Source of the DNA: Biformimicrobium ophioploci
GTDB lineage: Bacteria; Pseudomonadota; Gammaproteobacteria; Pseudomonadales; Cellvibrionaceae
Direction: 5' to 3'
Assembly (NCBI RefSeq): GCF_030270605.1
Contig: NZ_BSYJ01000001.1
Span: forward strand, 372,001-436,000
Length of the DNA stretch: 64,000 nucleotides
The position numbers were made by a program, and so were the translations under genes. The notes beneath the pieces were generated by a model. It did no database searches, was not told the origin of the DNA, and saw only the letters and a program-made list of their open reading frames with translations. Shown in pieces: positions 9,447-17,442 of the stretch; the stretch's first letter is position 1, and every line of letters starts with the position of its first letter.

Positions 9447-10094
9447 TTATTTTTCGTAGCTGTACTTGAGCAGCTTCTTGATGTCCTTGAGCAGGTCACC
9501 ACCGCTTGTACCGGCGCGGTAGACCATCATCGCAAAGCCCTGCTGGTCCACCAGCAGGCTGCTCGGCCCCTGGTCCAGCAGGCCCGCATGACTCGTGTTG
9601 CGCAGCAACGCGCTCAGATCTGCCGCCGAGGTGTGTGCGATCTGCAGGCGCGGGTGTTCGCTCTGGATTTTTTCGCGTTGGGCCTGGGGGAGTTCCGATG
9701 TGGTCAGAAAGATTCGCTCCACTCGACGCGCTTTCTCGCCAAGGCGCACATGCACCTGGCGCGTGGTATAGAGCACGTCCTCACACTGCGCGTCACAATG
9801 GTCTCCACCGAGAATCACATAGCGCCATTTGGCGTCCGCCTGGATTTCCCCAGTGAGGTCCAGGGGTTGCAAGGCGCTGTCGACCAGCGCCAGTTCCGTT
9901 ACCGGGGTTGCCGGCTGCAGGAGTTCGCCCTTGTTACTGGTGCCGGTGGGCATGCCGACTCCGGTGTGATAGATCAGGCTCGCCGCCACCATGGGCAGTC
10001 CCACGACTGCCATCACGGCGAGACCCTTGAGGCGCCCCAAACGGCGCGGCTGCGATTGCTGTTGGGTACCAGCGGGGGATTCAGAAATGTTCAC
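9447..10094 (-). CDS. conserved cytochrome-oxidase-locus membrane protein of unknown function
   Basis: About 215 residues from a GTG at 10094, chosen because GAGG lies 5 bases upstream; the frame is open further but without a good ribosome site. Following a Gln/Arg-rich cytoplasmic start, one membrane segment (about 25-45, LAVMAVVGLPMVAASLIY) is followed by a periplasmic domain. That domain has a Cys pair in GGDHCDAQCEDVLY, resembling a thioredoxin-like or SCO-like CxxxC, and SLLVDQQGFAMMVYRAG. The position between SURF1 and ctaA matches an uncharacterised gene in Pseudomonas oxidase loci. A role in copper or redox steps of oxidase assembly is inferred from the Cys pair and context only. Confidence 0.75.
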   Translation of the reverse strand: MNISESPAGTQQQSQPRRLGRLKGLAVMAVVGLPMVAASLIYHTGVGMPTGTSNKGELLQPATPVTELALVDSALQPLDLTGEIQADAKWRYVILGGDHCDAQCEDVLYTTRQVHVRLGEKARRVERIFLTTSELPQAQREKIQSEHPRLQIAHTSAADLSALLRNTSHAGLLDQGPSSLLVDQQGFAMMVYRAGTSGGDLLKDIKKLLKYSYEK

Positions 10095-10132
10095 ATCTAC
10101 CTCGACTACAACTCTTTTTGTGCTCGTTATTG

Positions 10133-10876
10133 TTATCTGGTTGCGCGCCTGAGCAGGTCGCGCAGGGAGGTGGCCGTGTATAGCCAAAGTAACAGCAAAA
10201 CGGCCGCCATAGCAAACCACTGGAAGGCATAGCCGCGATGCTTGTCCGGCGATACCCGGGTCAGGTTCCAGTCAGTGACCATTGCACCGATCGAGTCAGC
10301 ACTCAGGCGAATCAACCAGTCGGCGCGATGCAGCCCCAGCGAGCCTGTCAGGTCGCGACCGAGCAGCGTCAGGCGGCGGTCTGCATCCAGCGGATCCGCA
10401 GCGCGGTCCGGAACAGAATCGGTAAAGCCGGTGAGGCGTACCTGGCCCTGGGGCGTCGATATTGCCGGTACCTGCCCGCGCGCGCGGCCGGCCGCTACCC
10501 AGCCGCGATTCACCAGCCAGCGACGGCCATCGACAACGAAAACCTGCAGTATTTCGTAACCCGCACGGCCGCCTCGGGTGCGGTTATCCAGGTACAGGGT
10601 TTCATCGGTAAAATTGCCTTCCAGCACCACCGGCACATAGGGCTGCCAGTCCCGCAACTGGGCGATGTGTTGCGGTTGCTGCGCAAGACGGGTATCCACG
10701 GCGTGCAACTGCCGCGCTTTCTGCGCCGCGCGGTCCAGCTGCCACAGGCCCAGGCTGACAAGGACCGGCAGCAGCAGCCAGCTGAAAACCGTCACCGGCC
10801 AGTTGCGGATAAGTGCTAAACTCGTGGGCGGCTGTGCGGCGGATTTTTCACTGCGGGCGGATGCCGGGCTGATCAT
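10133..10876 (-). CDS. SURF1-family cytochrome oxidase assembly protein
   Basis: SURF1 proteins assist heme A insertion into oxidase subunit I. From MISPASARSE at 10876 it has 247 residues; an ATG at 10903 would add nine. The layout is classic: an N-terminal membrane helix (WPVTVFSWLLLPVLVSLGLWQL), a periplasmic domain with LDNRTRGGRAGYEIL and WLVNRGWVAAGR, and a C-terminal helix preceded by HRGYAFQWFAMAAVLLLLWL. The GYxxQWF segment is a family hallmark. Divergent from the DUF2909 gene. Confidence 0.92.
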   Translation of the reverse strand: MISPASARSEKSAAQPPTSLALIRNWPVTVFSWLLLPVLVSLGLWQLDRAAQKARQLHAVDTRLAQQPQHIAQLRDWQPYVPVVLEGNFTDETLYLDNRTRGGRAGYEILQVFVVDGRRWLVNRGWVAAGRARGQVPAISTPQGQVRLTGFTDSVPDRAADPLDADRRLTLLGRDLTGSLGLHRADWLIRLSADSIGAMVTDWNLTRVSPDKHRGYAFQWFAMAAVLLLLWLYTATSLRDLLRRATR

Positions 10877-10941
10877 GCTGGCCTGTACCTCTTTTTGAAA
10901 CATCGCTGGCCATCAAAACAAATAAAAAAGAAGAAAATGCT

Positions 10942-11166
10942 ATGTGGCTTAAAGTGCTTATCGTTTTACTGTTTCTGGCCGTGCTGGCCAGCCTGAGCAG
11001 CGCACTGTTCTTCCTACTCAAGGATATGGGCGCGCCCCAGTCCAAGCGCACTGTCTATGCGCTCGGTATTCGCATTACCCTTGCTGCACTGCTCGTACTC
11101 GCAATCTGGTACGGCTATGCGTCCGGAACATTGACCGGCACCGCGCCCTGGGCCAACCGTTACTAA
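10942..11166 (+). CDS. DUF2909-type twin-transmembrane protein
   Basis: A 74-residue inner-membrane protein with two hydrophobic helices (about 4-26 and 43-62) joined by a short loop, KDMGAPQSKRT, ending GTAPWANRY. It looks like the small DUF2909 family typically embedded in aa3/caa3 oxidase loci of Pseudomonas relatives. It lies on the plus strand while every oxidase gene around it is on the minus strand, so it has its own promoter in the short gap shared with SURF1. Downstream it converges on coxC across the palindromic repeats at 11175-11450. Its function is unknown; involvement in oxidase assembly is inferred from location. Confidence 0.8.
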   Translation: MWLKVLIVLLFLAVLASLSSALFFLLKDMGAPQSKRTVYALGIRITLAALLVLAIWYGYASGTLTGTAPWANRY

Positions 11167-11174
11167 ATAGTTCT

Positions 11175-11295
11175 GGAAAGCTATTTTGCTCGACGTGGCG
11201 GCGTTAAATTTTTCCCCGGGCTGCTCATTTATTTCAATAAACTCCGCGCCCAAATAAAAATTTGCCTAGCCACGTCATCGCCAATCACGCTTTCC
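11175..11295 (+). repeat. palindromic repeat unit A, 121 bp
   Basis: The unit is bounded by GGAAAGC (11175-11181) and GCTTTCC (11289-11295). Inside it, GACGTGGC (11192-11199) pairs with GCCACGTC (11269-11276). AAATTTTT pairs with AAAAATTT, and the apex is the dyad TTTATTTCAATAAA. The whole unit can fold into one long hairpin. A diverged copy of identical length and opposite orientation lies at 11330-11450. There is no open reading frame of note. Confidence 0.8.
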
Positions 11296-11329
11296 TGAAT
11301 CACTCAAAATCTGCCTTATCACCTAAACC

Positions 11330-11450
11330 GGAAAGCGTCGGCGTCGACGCTGTAACTAGGCAGATTTTTGCGCGGACGGGGAGCTTATTGAAATAAGTGA
11401 CCTGTCCAAGCAAAAAACTAACACCGCTACAGCGAGTAAGGCAGCTTTCT
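11330..11450 (-). repeat. palindromic repeat unit B, 121 bp, inverted copy of unit A
   Basis: Read on the minus strand this aligns along its length with unit A, sharing TTATTTCAATAA, the GCCTAG segment and the GCTTTCC end. Its outer stem has a different sequence (CGCTGTA pairing with TACAGCG) but still pairs, so the copies differ by compensatory changes. It ends directly against the coxC stop codon. A 34-bp spacer (11296-11329) separates the units and contains AAAATCTGCCT, which recurs inside this unit. The position between convergent genes suits a repeat insertion or a bidirectional terminator. Confidence 0.8.
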
Positions 11451-12341
11451 TTAAGACCCTAATACGTAGACGAAGATAAAGAGACCAACCCAAACTACGT
11501 CAACAAAGTGCCAATACCAGCTGGCAGCCTCAAAGCCGAAATGGTCGTCCTTCTTGAAATGCCCCGCAAACACCGAGCGACACCACATTACGAGTAGCAT
11601 GATGGTGCCCAGGGTCACGTGTGCGCCGTGGAAACCGGTCAGCATGAAGAAGGTGGTACCGTAGATGCCGGACTCCAGGGTGAGCCCCAGCTCCTGGTAG
11701 GCTTCCAGATATTCCTCGACCTGGAAGAACAGGAACGCCACGCCCAGGGCGATGGTTGCAAACAGCCACCAGTTGAACGCCTTGCGGTTGTCCTTCTTCA
11801 GGAAAACATGGGCGAAGTGCACGGTCACACTGGAAGCCAGCAGCAGGATGGTGTTGATCAGCGGCAGATGCCACGGATCGATAATGGCATTGGGCCCCGC
11901 GATCTTCGCAGCGTCACCATTTACTGCGGCATCCGGCGTGGTCATCAGCGGCCATGTCGCCTCGAAGCCTTGCCACAGCATGTTGGTGCTGCCCTTGTCT
12001 CCTTCACCCCCAAGCCATGGCAGCGCGAAAGTGCGGATATAGAACAGCGCGCCGAAGAAGGCTGCAAAGAACATGACCTCGGAGAAGATGAACCAGCCCA
12101 TTCCCCAGACATAGGATTTCTTCAGCTGGTCGCTGTTGAGGCCCGCCATATTTTCCTTAATGACCTGGCCGAACCAGGCCCAGAGAACACCGGCCAGAAC
12201 GATCGAGCCGAGCATGAACAAATAGGAACTGTTGCCGTTGACCCAGTTCGCCGCGCCGTATGCCGTTAGTCCAAGGCCGACAGTGGCGAAGATTGGCAGC
12301 CTGGACTGCTCCGGAACATAGTAACTGCTTTCACTGGCCAT
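11451..12341 (-). CDS. coxC: cytochrome c oxidase subunit III
   Basis: Membrane subunit of the heme-copper oxidase, 296 residues with seven predicted helices. Family sequences include WGMGWFIFSEVMFFAAFFGALFY (conserved Glu in helix III), ATIALGVAFLFFQVEEYLEAY, FMLTGFHGAHVTLGTIML, and a C-terminal FEAASWYWHFVDVVWVGLF. It follows ctaG by 6 bp and closes the structural part of the operon. The stop codon directly abuts palindromic unit B. Confidence 0.96.
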   Translation of the reverse strand: MASESSYYVPEQSRLPIFATVGLGLTAYGAANWVNGNSSYLFMLGSIVLAGVLWAWFGQVIKENMAGLNSDQLKKSYVWGMGWFIFSEVMFFAAFFGALFYIRTFALPWLGGEGDKGSTNMLWQGFEATWPLMTTPDAAVNGDAAKIAGPNAIIDPWHLPLINTILLLASSVTVHFAHVFLKKDNRKAFNWWLFATIALGVAFLFFQVEEYLEAYQELGLTLESGIYGTTFFMLTGFHGAHVTLGTIMLLVMWCRSVFAGHFKKDDHFGFEAASWYWHFVDVVWVGLFIFVYVLGS

Positions 12342-12347
12342 AGTTTT

Positions 12348-12953
12348 TTACCCTTCGTAAAAACTTTTGGTTATTGTGTTGGCACTCTCATCAGAAAGCT
12401 TTGCCAGCTTACCGTCATACATCTCGGTAACATCGAAAATGGTGTAGGAAAGGGTGATGGTGTTGACGCTCTTCGGCAGGTCCTGGTCGACAATGAATTG
12501 CAATGGCATGTCGGTACGCTCCCCCGCCGCGAGTGCCTGCTGGTTAAAGCAGAAACACTCGGTCTTGTGGAAGTACTCCGCCGCCTTGAACGGCACCAGG
12601 CTGGGGATTGCCTGAGCAACCATATCCCGCCCGGTAGGGTTCACCGCAACAAAATGCACATCGACCTGTTCCCCGGGGTGCACGACAATTTCCCGCACGC
12701 CCGGCGCGAACTCCCAGGGCATGTTTTCATTGTTGGTGGCAACAAACTGGACCTTGACGGTACGGCTCGTATCCACCGCGGCCGGTACCGCCTCATAACG
12801 GCCGCCGGTCTTGCCATTGAGCCCTGTTATTTCACAGAAGGCGTCATAGAGCGGCGGCATCACAAAGATCGCGAACAGAAACATACCGACTACCGTGGCC
12901 AGGTTCCTGGCCAGGGTACGCGCGTTTGCTGTTTGTCGCTGCTGTGTGCTCAC
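12348..12953 (-). CDS. ctaG: cytochrome c oxidase assembly protein CtaG/Cox11
   Basis: Copper chaperone for the CuB site of oxidase subunit I. It has 201 residues, one N-terminal membrane helix (about 18-38), and a periplasmic immunoglobulin-like domain. The copper-binding CFCFNQQ motif follows FHKTE near residue 133. The start is GTG at 12953 with GGAGGAAGAG upstream. It lies between subunit I (18 bp upstream) and subunit III (6 bp downstream), the usual arrangement. Confidence 0.95.
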   Translation of the reverse strand: MSTQQRQTANARTLARNLATVVGMFLFAIFVMPPLYDAFCEITGLNGKTGGRYEAVPAAVDTSRTVKVQFVATNNENMPWEFAPGVREIVVHPGEQVDVHFVAVNPTGRDMVAQAIPSLVPFKAAEYFHKTECFCFNQQALAAGERTDMPLQFIVDQDLPKSVNTITLSYTIFDVTEMYDGKLAKLSDESANTITKSFYEG

Positions 12954-12971
12954 CGCTCTTCCTCCTTTTCC

Positions 12972-14522
12972 TTACTTCACAACCGGCGGGGTCGCAAAGG
13001 TGTGGTACGGCGCCGGTGAAGGCACGGTCCACTCGAGCCCGTCCGCGTCTTCCCAGACCTCTGCAGTGGCCTTCTTGCCGCCGTTGATGGTGCGCAGGAT
13101 GTTGAACAGGAACACCAGCTGCGACGCACCAAACAGGAAGGCACCACAGCTTGCGATCAGGTTGAAGTCAGCAAACTGCAGGGCGTAGTCCGGGATCCGG
13201 CGTGGCATCCCGGCGAGGCCGACGAAATGCATCGGGAAGAAGGTCACGTTCAGGCCGATAAACGACAGCCAGAAGTGCACCTTGCCCATGGTCTCGTTGT
13301 ACATGTTGCCGGTCCACTTCGGCAGCCAGTAATAGACGCCGGCGGTGATCGAGAAGATCGCGCCCGGCACCAGCACATAGTGGAAGTGCGCAACCACGAA
13401 GTAGGTGTCGTGGTACTGGAAGTCCGCCGGTGCAATCGCGAGCATCAGGCCGGAGAAACCACCGATGGTGAACAGGATCACAAAGGCTATCGAGAACAGC
13501 ATGGGTGTCTCGAATGTCATTGATCCGCGGAACATGGTGGTGACCCAATTGAAGACCTTCACCCCGGTCGGAACCGCGATCAACATGGTGGCATACATGA
13601 AGAACAGCTCACCGGCTATCGGCATGCCCACAGTAAACATGTGGTGCGCCCACACGATGAAACTGAGGAATGCAATGGATGAGGTGGCGTAGACCATGGA
13701 GCTGTAACCGAAAAGCGGCTTGCGCGCGAACGTCGGGATGATCGCGGAAACAATACCGAACGCCGGCAGGATCATGATGTAGACCTCGGGGTGGCCGAAG
13801 AACCAGAACACATGCTGGAACAGTACCGGATCGCCACCGCCAGCGGCGCTGAAGAAGCTGGTACCGAAGTGGATATCCATCAGCATCATGGTAACCACAC
13901 CGGCCAGTACCGGCATGACCGCAATCAGCAGGTAGGCGGTGATCAGCCAGGTCCACACGAACAGCGGCATCTTCATCAGGGTCATGCCCGGCGCGCGCAT
14001 GTTCAGGATGGTAGCGACGATATTGATCGCACCCATGATGGAAGAGGCACCCATGATGTGCACTGCGAAGATAAAGAACGTCACGCTCGGCGGTGCGTAC
14101 TCTGTCGACAGCGGGGCATAGAAAGTCCAGCCGAAGTTCGGTGCGCCGCCTTCCATAAACAGGGTGGAGACGAGCATTGCGAACGCAAAGGGCAGGATCC
14201 AGAAGCTCCAGTTGTTCATGCGCGGCAGCGCCATGTCCGGAGCGCCTATCATCATCGGAACCATCCAGTTGGCGAGGCCGACAAATGCCGGCATCACAGC
14301 ACCGAATACCATGATGAGACCATGCATGGTGGTCATCTGGTTGAAGAATTCAGGCTCGACTATCTGCAGGCCTGGCTGGAAAAGTTCGGCGCGGATGACC
14401 AGGGCCATGATGCCGCCGAGGAAAAACATGGCAAAACTGAACCAGAGGTACATTGTGCCGATGTCTTTGTGGTTGGTGGTGTAGAGCCACCGCTTGAATC
14501 CGGGTTGCGGACCGTGTGCCAT
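12972..14522 (-). CDS. ctaD: cytochrome c oxidase subunit I
   Basis: Catalytic subunit reducing O2 to water at the heme a3-CuB centre and pumping protons. It has 516 residues with twelve predicted helices. Key motifs: TMHGLIMVFG (heme a ligand), DMALPRMNNWSFW (entry of the D channel), FGHPEVYIMILPAFG (CuB His and cross-linked Tyr), VWAHHMFTVG (CuB His pair), and YFVVAHFHYVLVPG (heme a and a3 ligands). AGGAGGT precedes the ATG. The operon order is coxB-ctaD-ctaG-coxC. With the tyrosine of the HPEVY motif and the D-channel residues it is an A-type oxidase. Confidence 0.98.
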   Translation of the reverse strand: MAHGPQPGFKRWLYTTNHKDIGTMYLWFSFAMFFLGGIMALVIRAELFQPGLQIVEPEFFNQMTTMHGLIMVFGAVMPAFVGLANWMVPMMIGAPDMALPRMNNWSFWILPFAFAMLVSTLFMEGGAPNFGWTFYAPLSTEYAPPSVTFFIFAVHIMGASSIMGAINIVATILNMRAPGMTLMKMPLFVWTWLITAYLLIAVMPVLAGVVTMMLMDIHFGTSFFSAAGGGDPVLFQHVFWFFGHPEVYIMILPAFGIVSAIIPTFARKPLFGYSSMVYATSSIAFLSFIVWAHHMFTVGMPIAGELFFMYATMLIAVPTGVKVFNWVTTMFRGSMTFETPMLFSIAFVILFTIGGFSGLMLAIAPADFQYHDTYFVVAHFHYVLVPGAIFSITAGVYYWLPKWTGNMYNETMGKVHFWLSFIGLNVTFFPMHFVGLAGMPRRIPDYALQFADFNLIASCGAFLFGASQLVFLFNILRTINGGKKATAEVWEDADGLEWTVPSPAPYHTFATPPVVK

Positions 14523-14531
14523 GACTACCTC

Positions 14532-15689
14532 CTACTGCTTTTTCTTGAAGTTCAGAATGTCGATGGGCTGCACGGTATCGCCCATATTGTTGCCGAAGGC
14601 ATTGCGCTGGAAGGTAATCACCGCAGCGAGGTCAACCTCGGACAGCTGCCCGCCAAACGCCTGCATCGCAGGGTTTGTGGCAGAGCCGTCGACGACCATG
14701 CTCAGGTGGCTATCCAGCGGGCCAGTGGCAACCTTGGAACCTGCGATTGCAGGGAACGCGCCCGGCACGCCCTGTCCATTCGCCTGGTGACAGGCGGCAC
14801 AGGCCGTGTTGTAAACGCTTTCACCCTGGGCGAAGAGCTCGTCAAAGCCAAAGGTCTTCTCGGTGAGCTCACGCAGTTTCACGGCCGCCATGCGGCGCTC
14901 CTCGATCCAGGCGGCATAGTCGGCCTCGGAGACAGCCTTGACCACCACCGGCATGAAGCCGTGGTCCTTGCCGCACAACTCGGCACACTGGCCACGGTAG
15001 ATGCCCGGCTCGGACACCTTGGTCCAGGCTTCGTTGACGAAACCGGGGATCGCGTCCTTCTTCACCGCCAGCTCCGGTACCCACCAGGCGTGGATGACGT
15101 CGTTTGCGGTAATCAGGAAGCGTACTTTCTTGTTGACGGGGATCACTACCGGCTCATCGACCTCGAGCAGGTAATGGGGGTTGGCCATTCGGCCTTCCAC
15201 ATCGGAGCCATCCAGTTCGTATTGGGCGCGCGGGGTGGAGAGGTTACTGAAGAACTTGACGTCCTCACCGATGTAATCGTACTTCCACTTCCACTGGTAG
15301 CCGGTGATCATGATGTCCAGCTCTGCTTCTTCAGTGTCGTAGATATCGTAGAGGGTGGCCGTGGCAGGGATTGCCATCAGGACCAGGATAATGGTGGGAA
15401 CAATGGTCCAGGCAAATTCCAGCGCTGTGCTTTCGTGGAAATTTGCTGCCTTGGCGCCACGACTTTTGCGGTGCGCCCACATACTGTAAAACATCACCCC
15501 GAAAACCAGCACACCGATACCCACACAGATCCAGAAGATCAGCATGTGCAGGTCATAAATGTCACTGGAAACCGTGGTAACCCCCTTGGTCATGTTAACG
15601 CCCCAGCGCTCGACTTCATCGGCCGCAGCCGGACCGGCAAGCACAAAGGTGGTTAACAAGGCGAATACCCGCTTGATGCCACTCAACAT
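14532..15689 (-). CDS. coxB: cytochrome c oxidase subunit II with fused cytochrome c domain
   Basis: Accepts electrons at the CuA centre. It has 385 residues: signal peptide, two membrane helices (about 45-70 and 92-115), and a cupredoxin domain with the first CuA His in VIHAWWVPEL and the rest in GQCAELCGKDHGFMP (two Cys, His, Met). A C-terminal cytochrome c domain follows with CAACH near residue 297, making this a caa3-type subunit. The fused heme domain suggests direct acceptance of electrons from a cytochrome c or bc1 complex. First gene of the oxidase operon; the promoter should lie in the 382-bp gap upstream, which also holds the palindromes at 15752-15831. Confidence 0.97.
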   Translation of the reverse strand: MLSGIKRVFALLTTFVLAGPAAADEVERWGVNMTKGVTTVSSDIYDLHMLIFWICVGIGVLVFGVMFYSMWAHRKSRGAKAANFHESTALEFAWTIVPTIILVLMAIPATATLYDIYDTEEAELDIMITGYQWKWKYDYIGEDVKFFSNLSTPRAQYELDGSDVEGRMANPHYLLEVDEPVVIPVNKKVRFLITANDVIHAWWVPELAVKKDAIPGFVNEAWTKVSEPGIYRGQCAELCGKDHGFMPVVVKAVSEADYAAWIEERRMAAVKLRELTEKTFGFDELFAQGESVYNTACAACHQANGQGVPGAFPAIAGSKVATGPLDSHLSMVVDGSATNPAMQAFGGQLSEVDLAAVITFQRNAFGNNMGDTVQPIDILNFKKKQ

Positions 15690-16071
15690 CGCCCAAAATC
15701 TCCGTGTATTTTTTTGTTATCAGCCCGCCGGCTGTACACGGTCGATGAAAAACATAAGTCATGCGATGTCCGCAAATGCGGGCATCGGGAGCCGAAGCAC
15801 TAACTTATGTAATACCACATCTGAAATGTGGACATCCTGTTAGTACAACAAGACTTCATACACTGGCCGGGCCATCCCCCGGAGGTACATCGCATACAGT
15901 GCAACTTGTTATTCTTAAATCAAACAGATGCCGTCGACCGGAAGGTACAACTAACAAACTGCGTCTTTTTGTCGCAACTACTACAGGACTAAGGCGAACA
16001 CATCGGCGCCAAAATGTCAATGAAAACAACAGTATGCCCTGCCGGTTTTGTACGCGGGTTCTGGTCTTTTT
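15690..16071. other. divergent coxB / MATE intergenic region with nested palindromes
   Basis: A 382-bp gap that must carry the cox operon promoter on the minus strand. The portion nearest coxB holds three dyads: ACATAAGT (15752-15759) with ACTTATGT (15803-15810); enclosed in it, GATGTCCGCA (15765-15774) with TGCGGGCATC (15777-15786); and CCACAT (15815-15820) with ATGTGG (15826-15831). Together they could form a leader RNA structure or operators. From 15840 to 16071 I see no further feature and no reliable -35/-10 pair. Confidence 0.5.
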
Positions 16072-17442
16072 ATGACCACTAACACCCGGCCGTTTGGCGC
16101 CCCGCAACAGGTGTGGACGCTAGCCTGGCCCATGATCCTGAGCAATGTATCGGTACCGCTGCTTGGCGCGGTGGACACCGCCATCCTCGGCCACCTGGAC
16201 TCCCCGGTTTACCTTGCCGCAGTAGCCATCGGCGCCAGCATACTCACGTTCCTGCTATGGGCATTCGGCTTTTTGCGCATGGGCACCACCGGGCTGGTGG
16301 CGCGCGCGCACGGCTCCGGTGACGACCAGGCCGCACTGGCATGGCTTGAGCGCTCGCTGCTGCTGGCCGCCGCGCTGGGGCTATCGCTGTGGTTACTGGC
16401 GCCGGTCGCCGTGCCAGTGGTGGTCGAACTCATGAACGCCAGCGCCGCGGCGACGCCGATGGCGCTGGAATACACCTATATACGCCTGTTCAGTGCACCG
16501 CTGGCGCTGGCCAACTTTGCCTTTATCGGATGGTTTATCGGCCTGCAGGACAGCCGCGCGCCTCTGCTGATACTGGTTTGCGCAAACCTGTTGAATATCG
16601 TCCTGGATGCCCTATTTATCCTGGGGTTTGGCTGGGGTGCGCGCGGTGCTGCACTGGCGACGGTGTGCGCTGATGTCGCAGGGTTTGCATTGGCGTTATG
16701 GCTTGCCCGGCGCCATCTGCGGGGGGTCCGCAAGCCCTCCGCCAGGGAAATTTCGCCCCTGACCAATGCTGCCCCCTGGAAAGCCCTGTTCGGGATCAAC
16801 GGCAATCTGTTTGTACGTACCTGCGCGCTGCTGCTGACGTTCACGTTCTTTACGGCGCAGGGCGCGGCGCAGGGTGATACGGTGCTCGCCGCCAACGCCA
16901 TCATGATGCAGCTGCTGATGGTCACGGCTTACGGCCTGGACGGGTTTGCCCATGCCACCGAGGCGCTGACGGGCAAGGCCATCGGCGCGCGCGACCGCGC
17001 GGGTTTCCATTCGGTGGTGCGTATCGCAACTGGTCTCGCGCTGCTGGTGGCGCTGTTGCTGACGCTGGTTTTCGGCAGTGGCAGCGGCTGGATCCCACGG
17101 CTGTTTACCGGTATCGAGCCCGTGCTCGCAAACCTAGGCGCCTACTGGCCGTGGCTGTGCGCGCTGCCGCTGATCACGGTCTGGAGCTACCAGCTGGACG
17201 GGGTGTTTATTGGCGCCGATCGCAGCCGCGAGATGCGCGATACCATGCTGCTGGCGACCGCGCTGGTGTTCTTCCCGGCCTGGTGGCTGACCCGCGGCTG
17301 GGGCAACCACGGCCTCTGGTTCAGCTTCCTGCTTTGGTCTCTGGCGCGCTCGCTAGCGATGGCGCTTATCTACCTGCGGATCAGTCGCGCCGGGCGGTGG
17401 CTGGCACCACAACCTGCGGGGGAAGCGCCAACCGGTCAGTAG
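16072..17442 (+). CDS. MATE-family efflux transporter (DinF-like)
   Basis: Sodium- or proton-driven multidrug/toxin exporter of the MATE family, 456 residues with twelve predicted helices. Recognisable parts are PMILSNVSVPLLGAVDTAIL near the N-terminus, GFLRMGTTGLVARA near residue 75, NLLNIVLDALFILGFGWGARGAALATV in mid-protein and, in the second half, YGLDGFAHATEALTGKAIGA. The GAVDTAILGHL start and overall length fit the DinF branch. ATG at 16072 is chosen because the protein before it is not family-like; the ribosome site is weak. The stop overlaps the convergent ggt stop by 7 bp. Substrate unknown. Confidence 0.88.
   Translation: MTTNTRPFGAPQQVWTLAWPMILSNVSVPLLGAVDTAILGHLDSPVYLAAVAIGASILTFLLWAFGFLRMGTTGLVARAHGSGDDQAALAWLERSLLLAAALGLSLWLLAPVAVPVVVELMNASAAATPMALEYTYIRLFSAPLALANFAFIGWFIGLQDSRAPLLILVCANLLNIVLDALFILGFGWGARGAALATVCADVAGFALALWLARRHLRGVRKPSAREISPLTNAAPWKALFGINGNLFVRTCALLLTFTFFTAQGAAQGDTVLAANAIMMQLLMVTAYGLDGFAHATEALTGKAIGARDRAGFHSVVRIATGLALLVALLLTLVFGSGSGWIPRLFTGIEPVLANLGAYWPWLCALPLITVWSYQLDGVFIGADRSREMRDTMLLATALVFFPAWWLTRGWGNHGLWFSFLLWSLARSLAMALIYLRISRAGRWLAPQPAGEAPTGQ

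Noticed and set aside
13791-15656. Long open frame (over 600 codons) on the plus strand opposite ctaD and coxB
   Set aside because: It is fully antisense to two well-conserved oxidase genes. Its composition (His, Gln, Asp and Arg rich) is the typical shadow of high-GC coding sequence, with no family motif or ribosome site.
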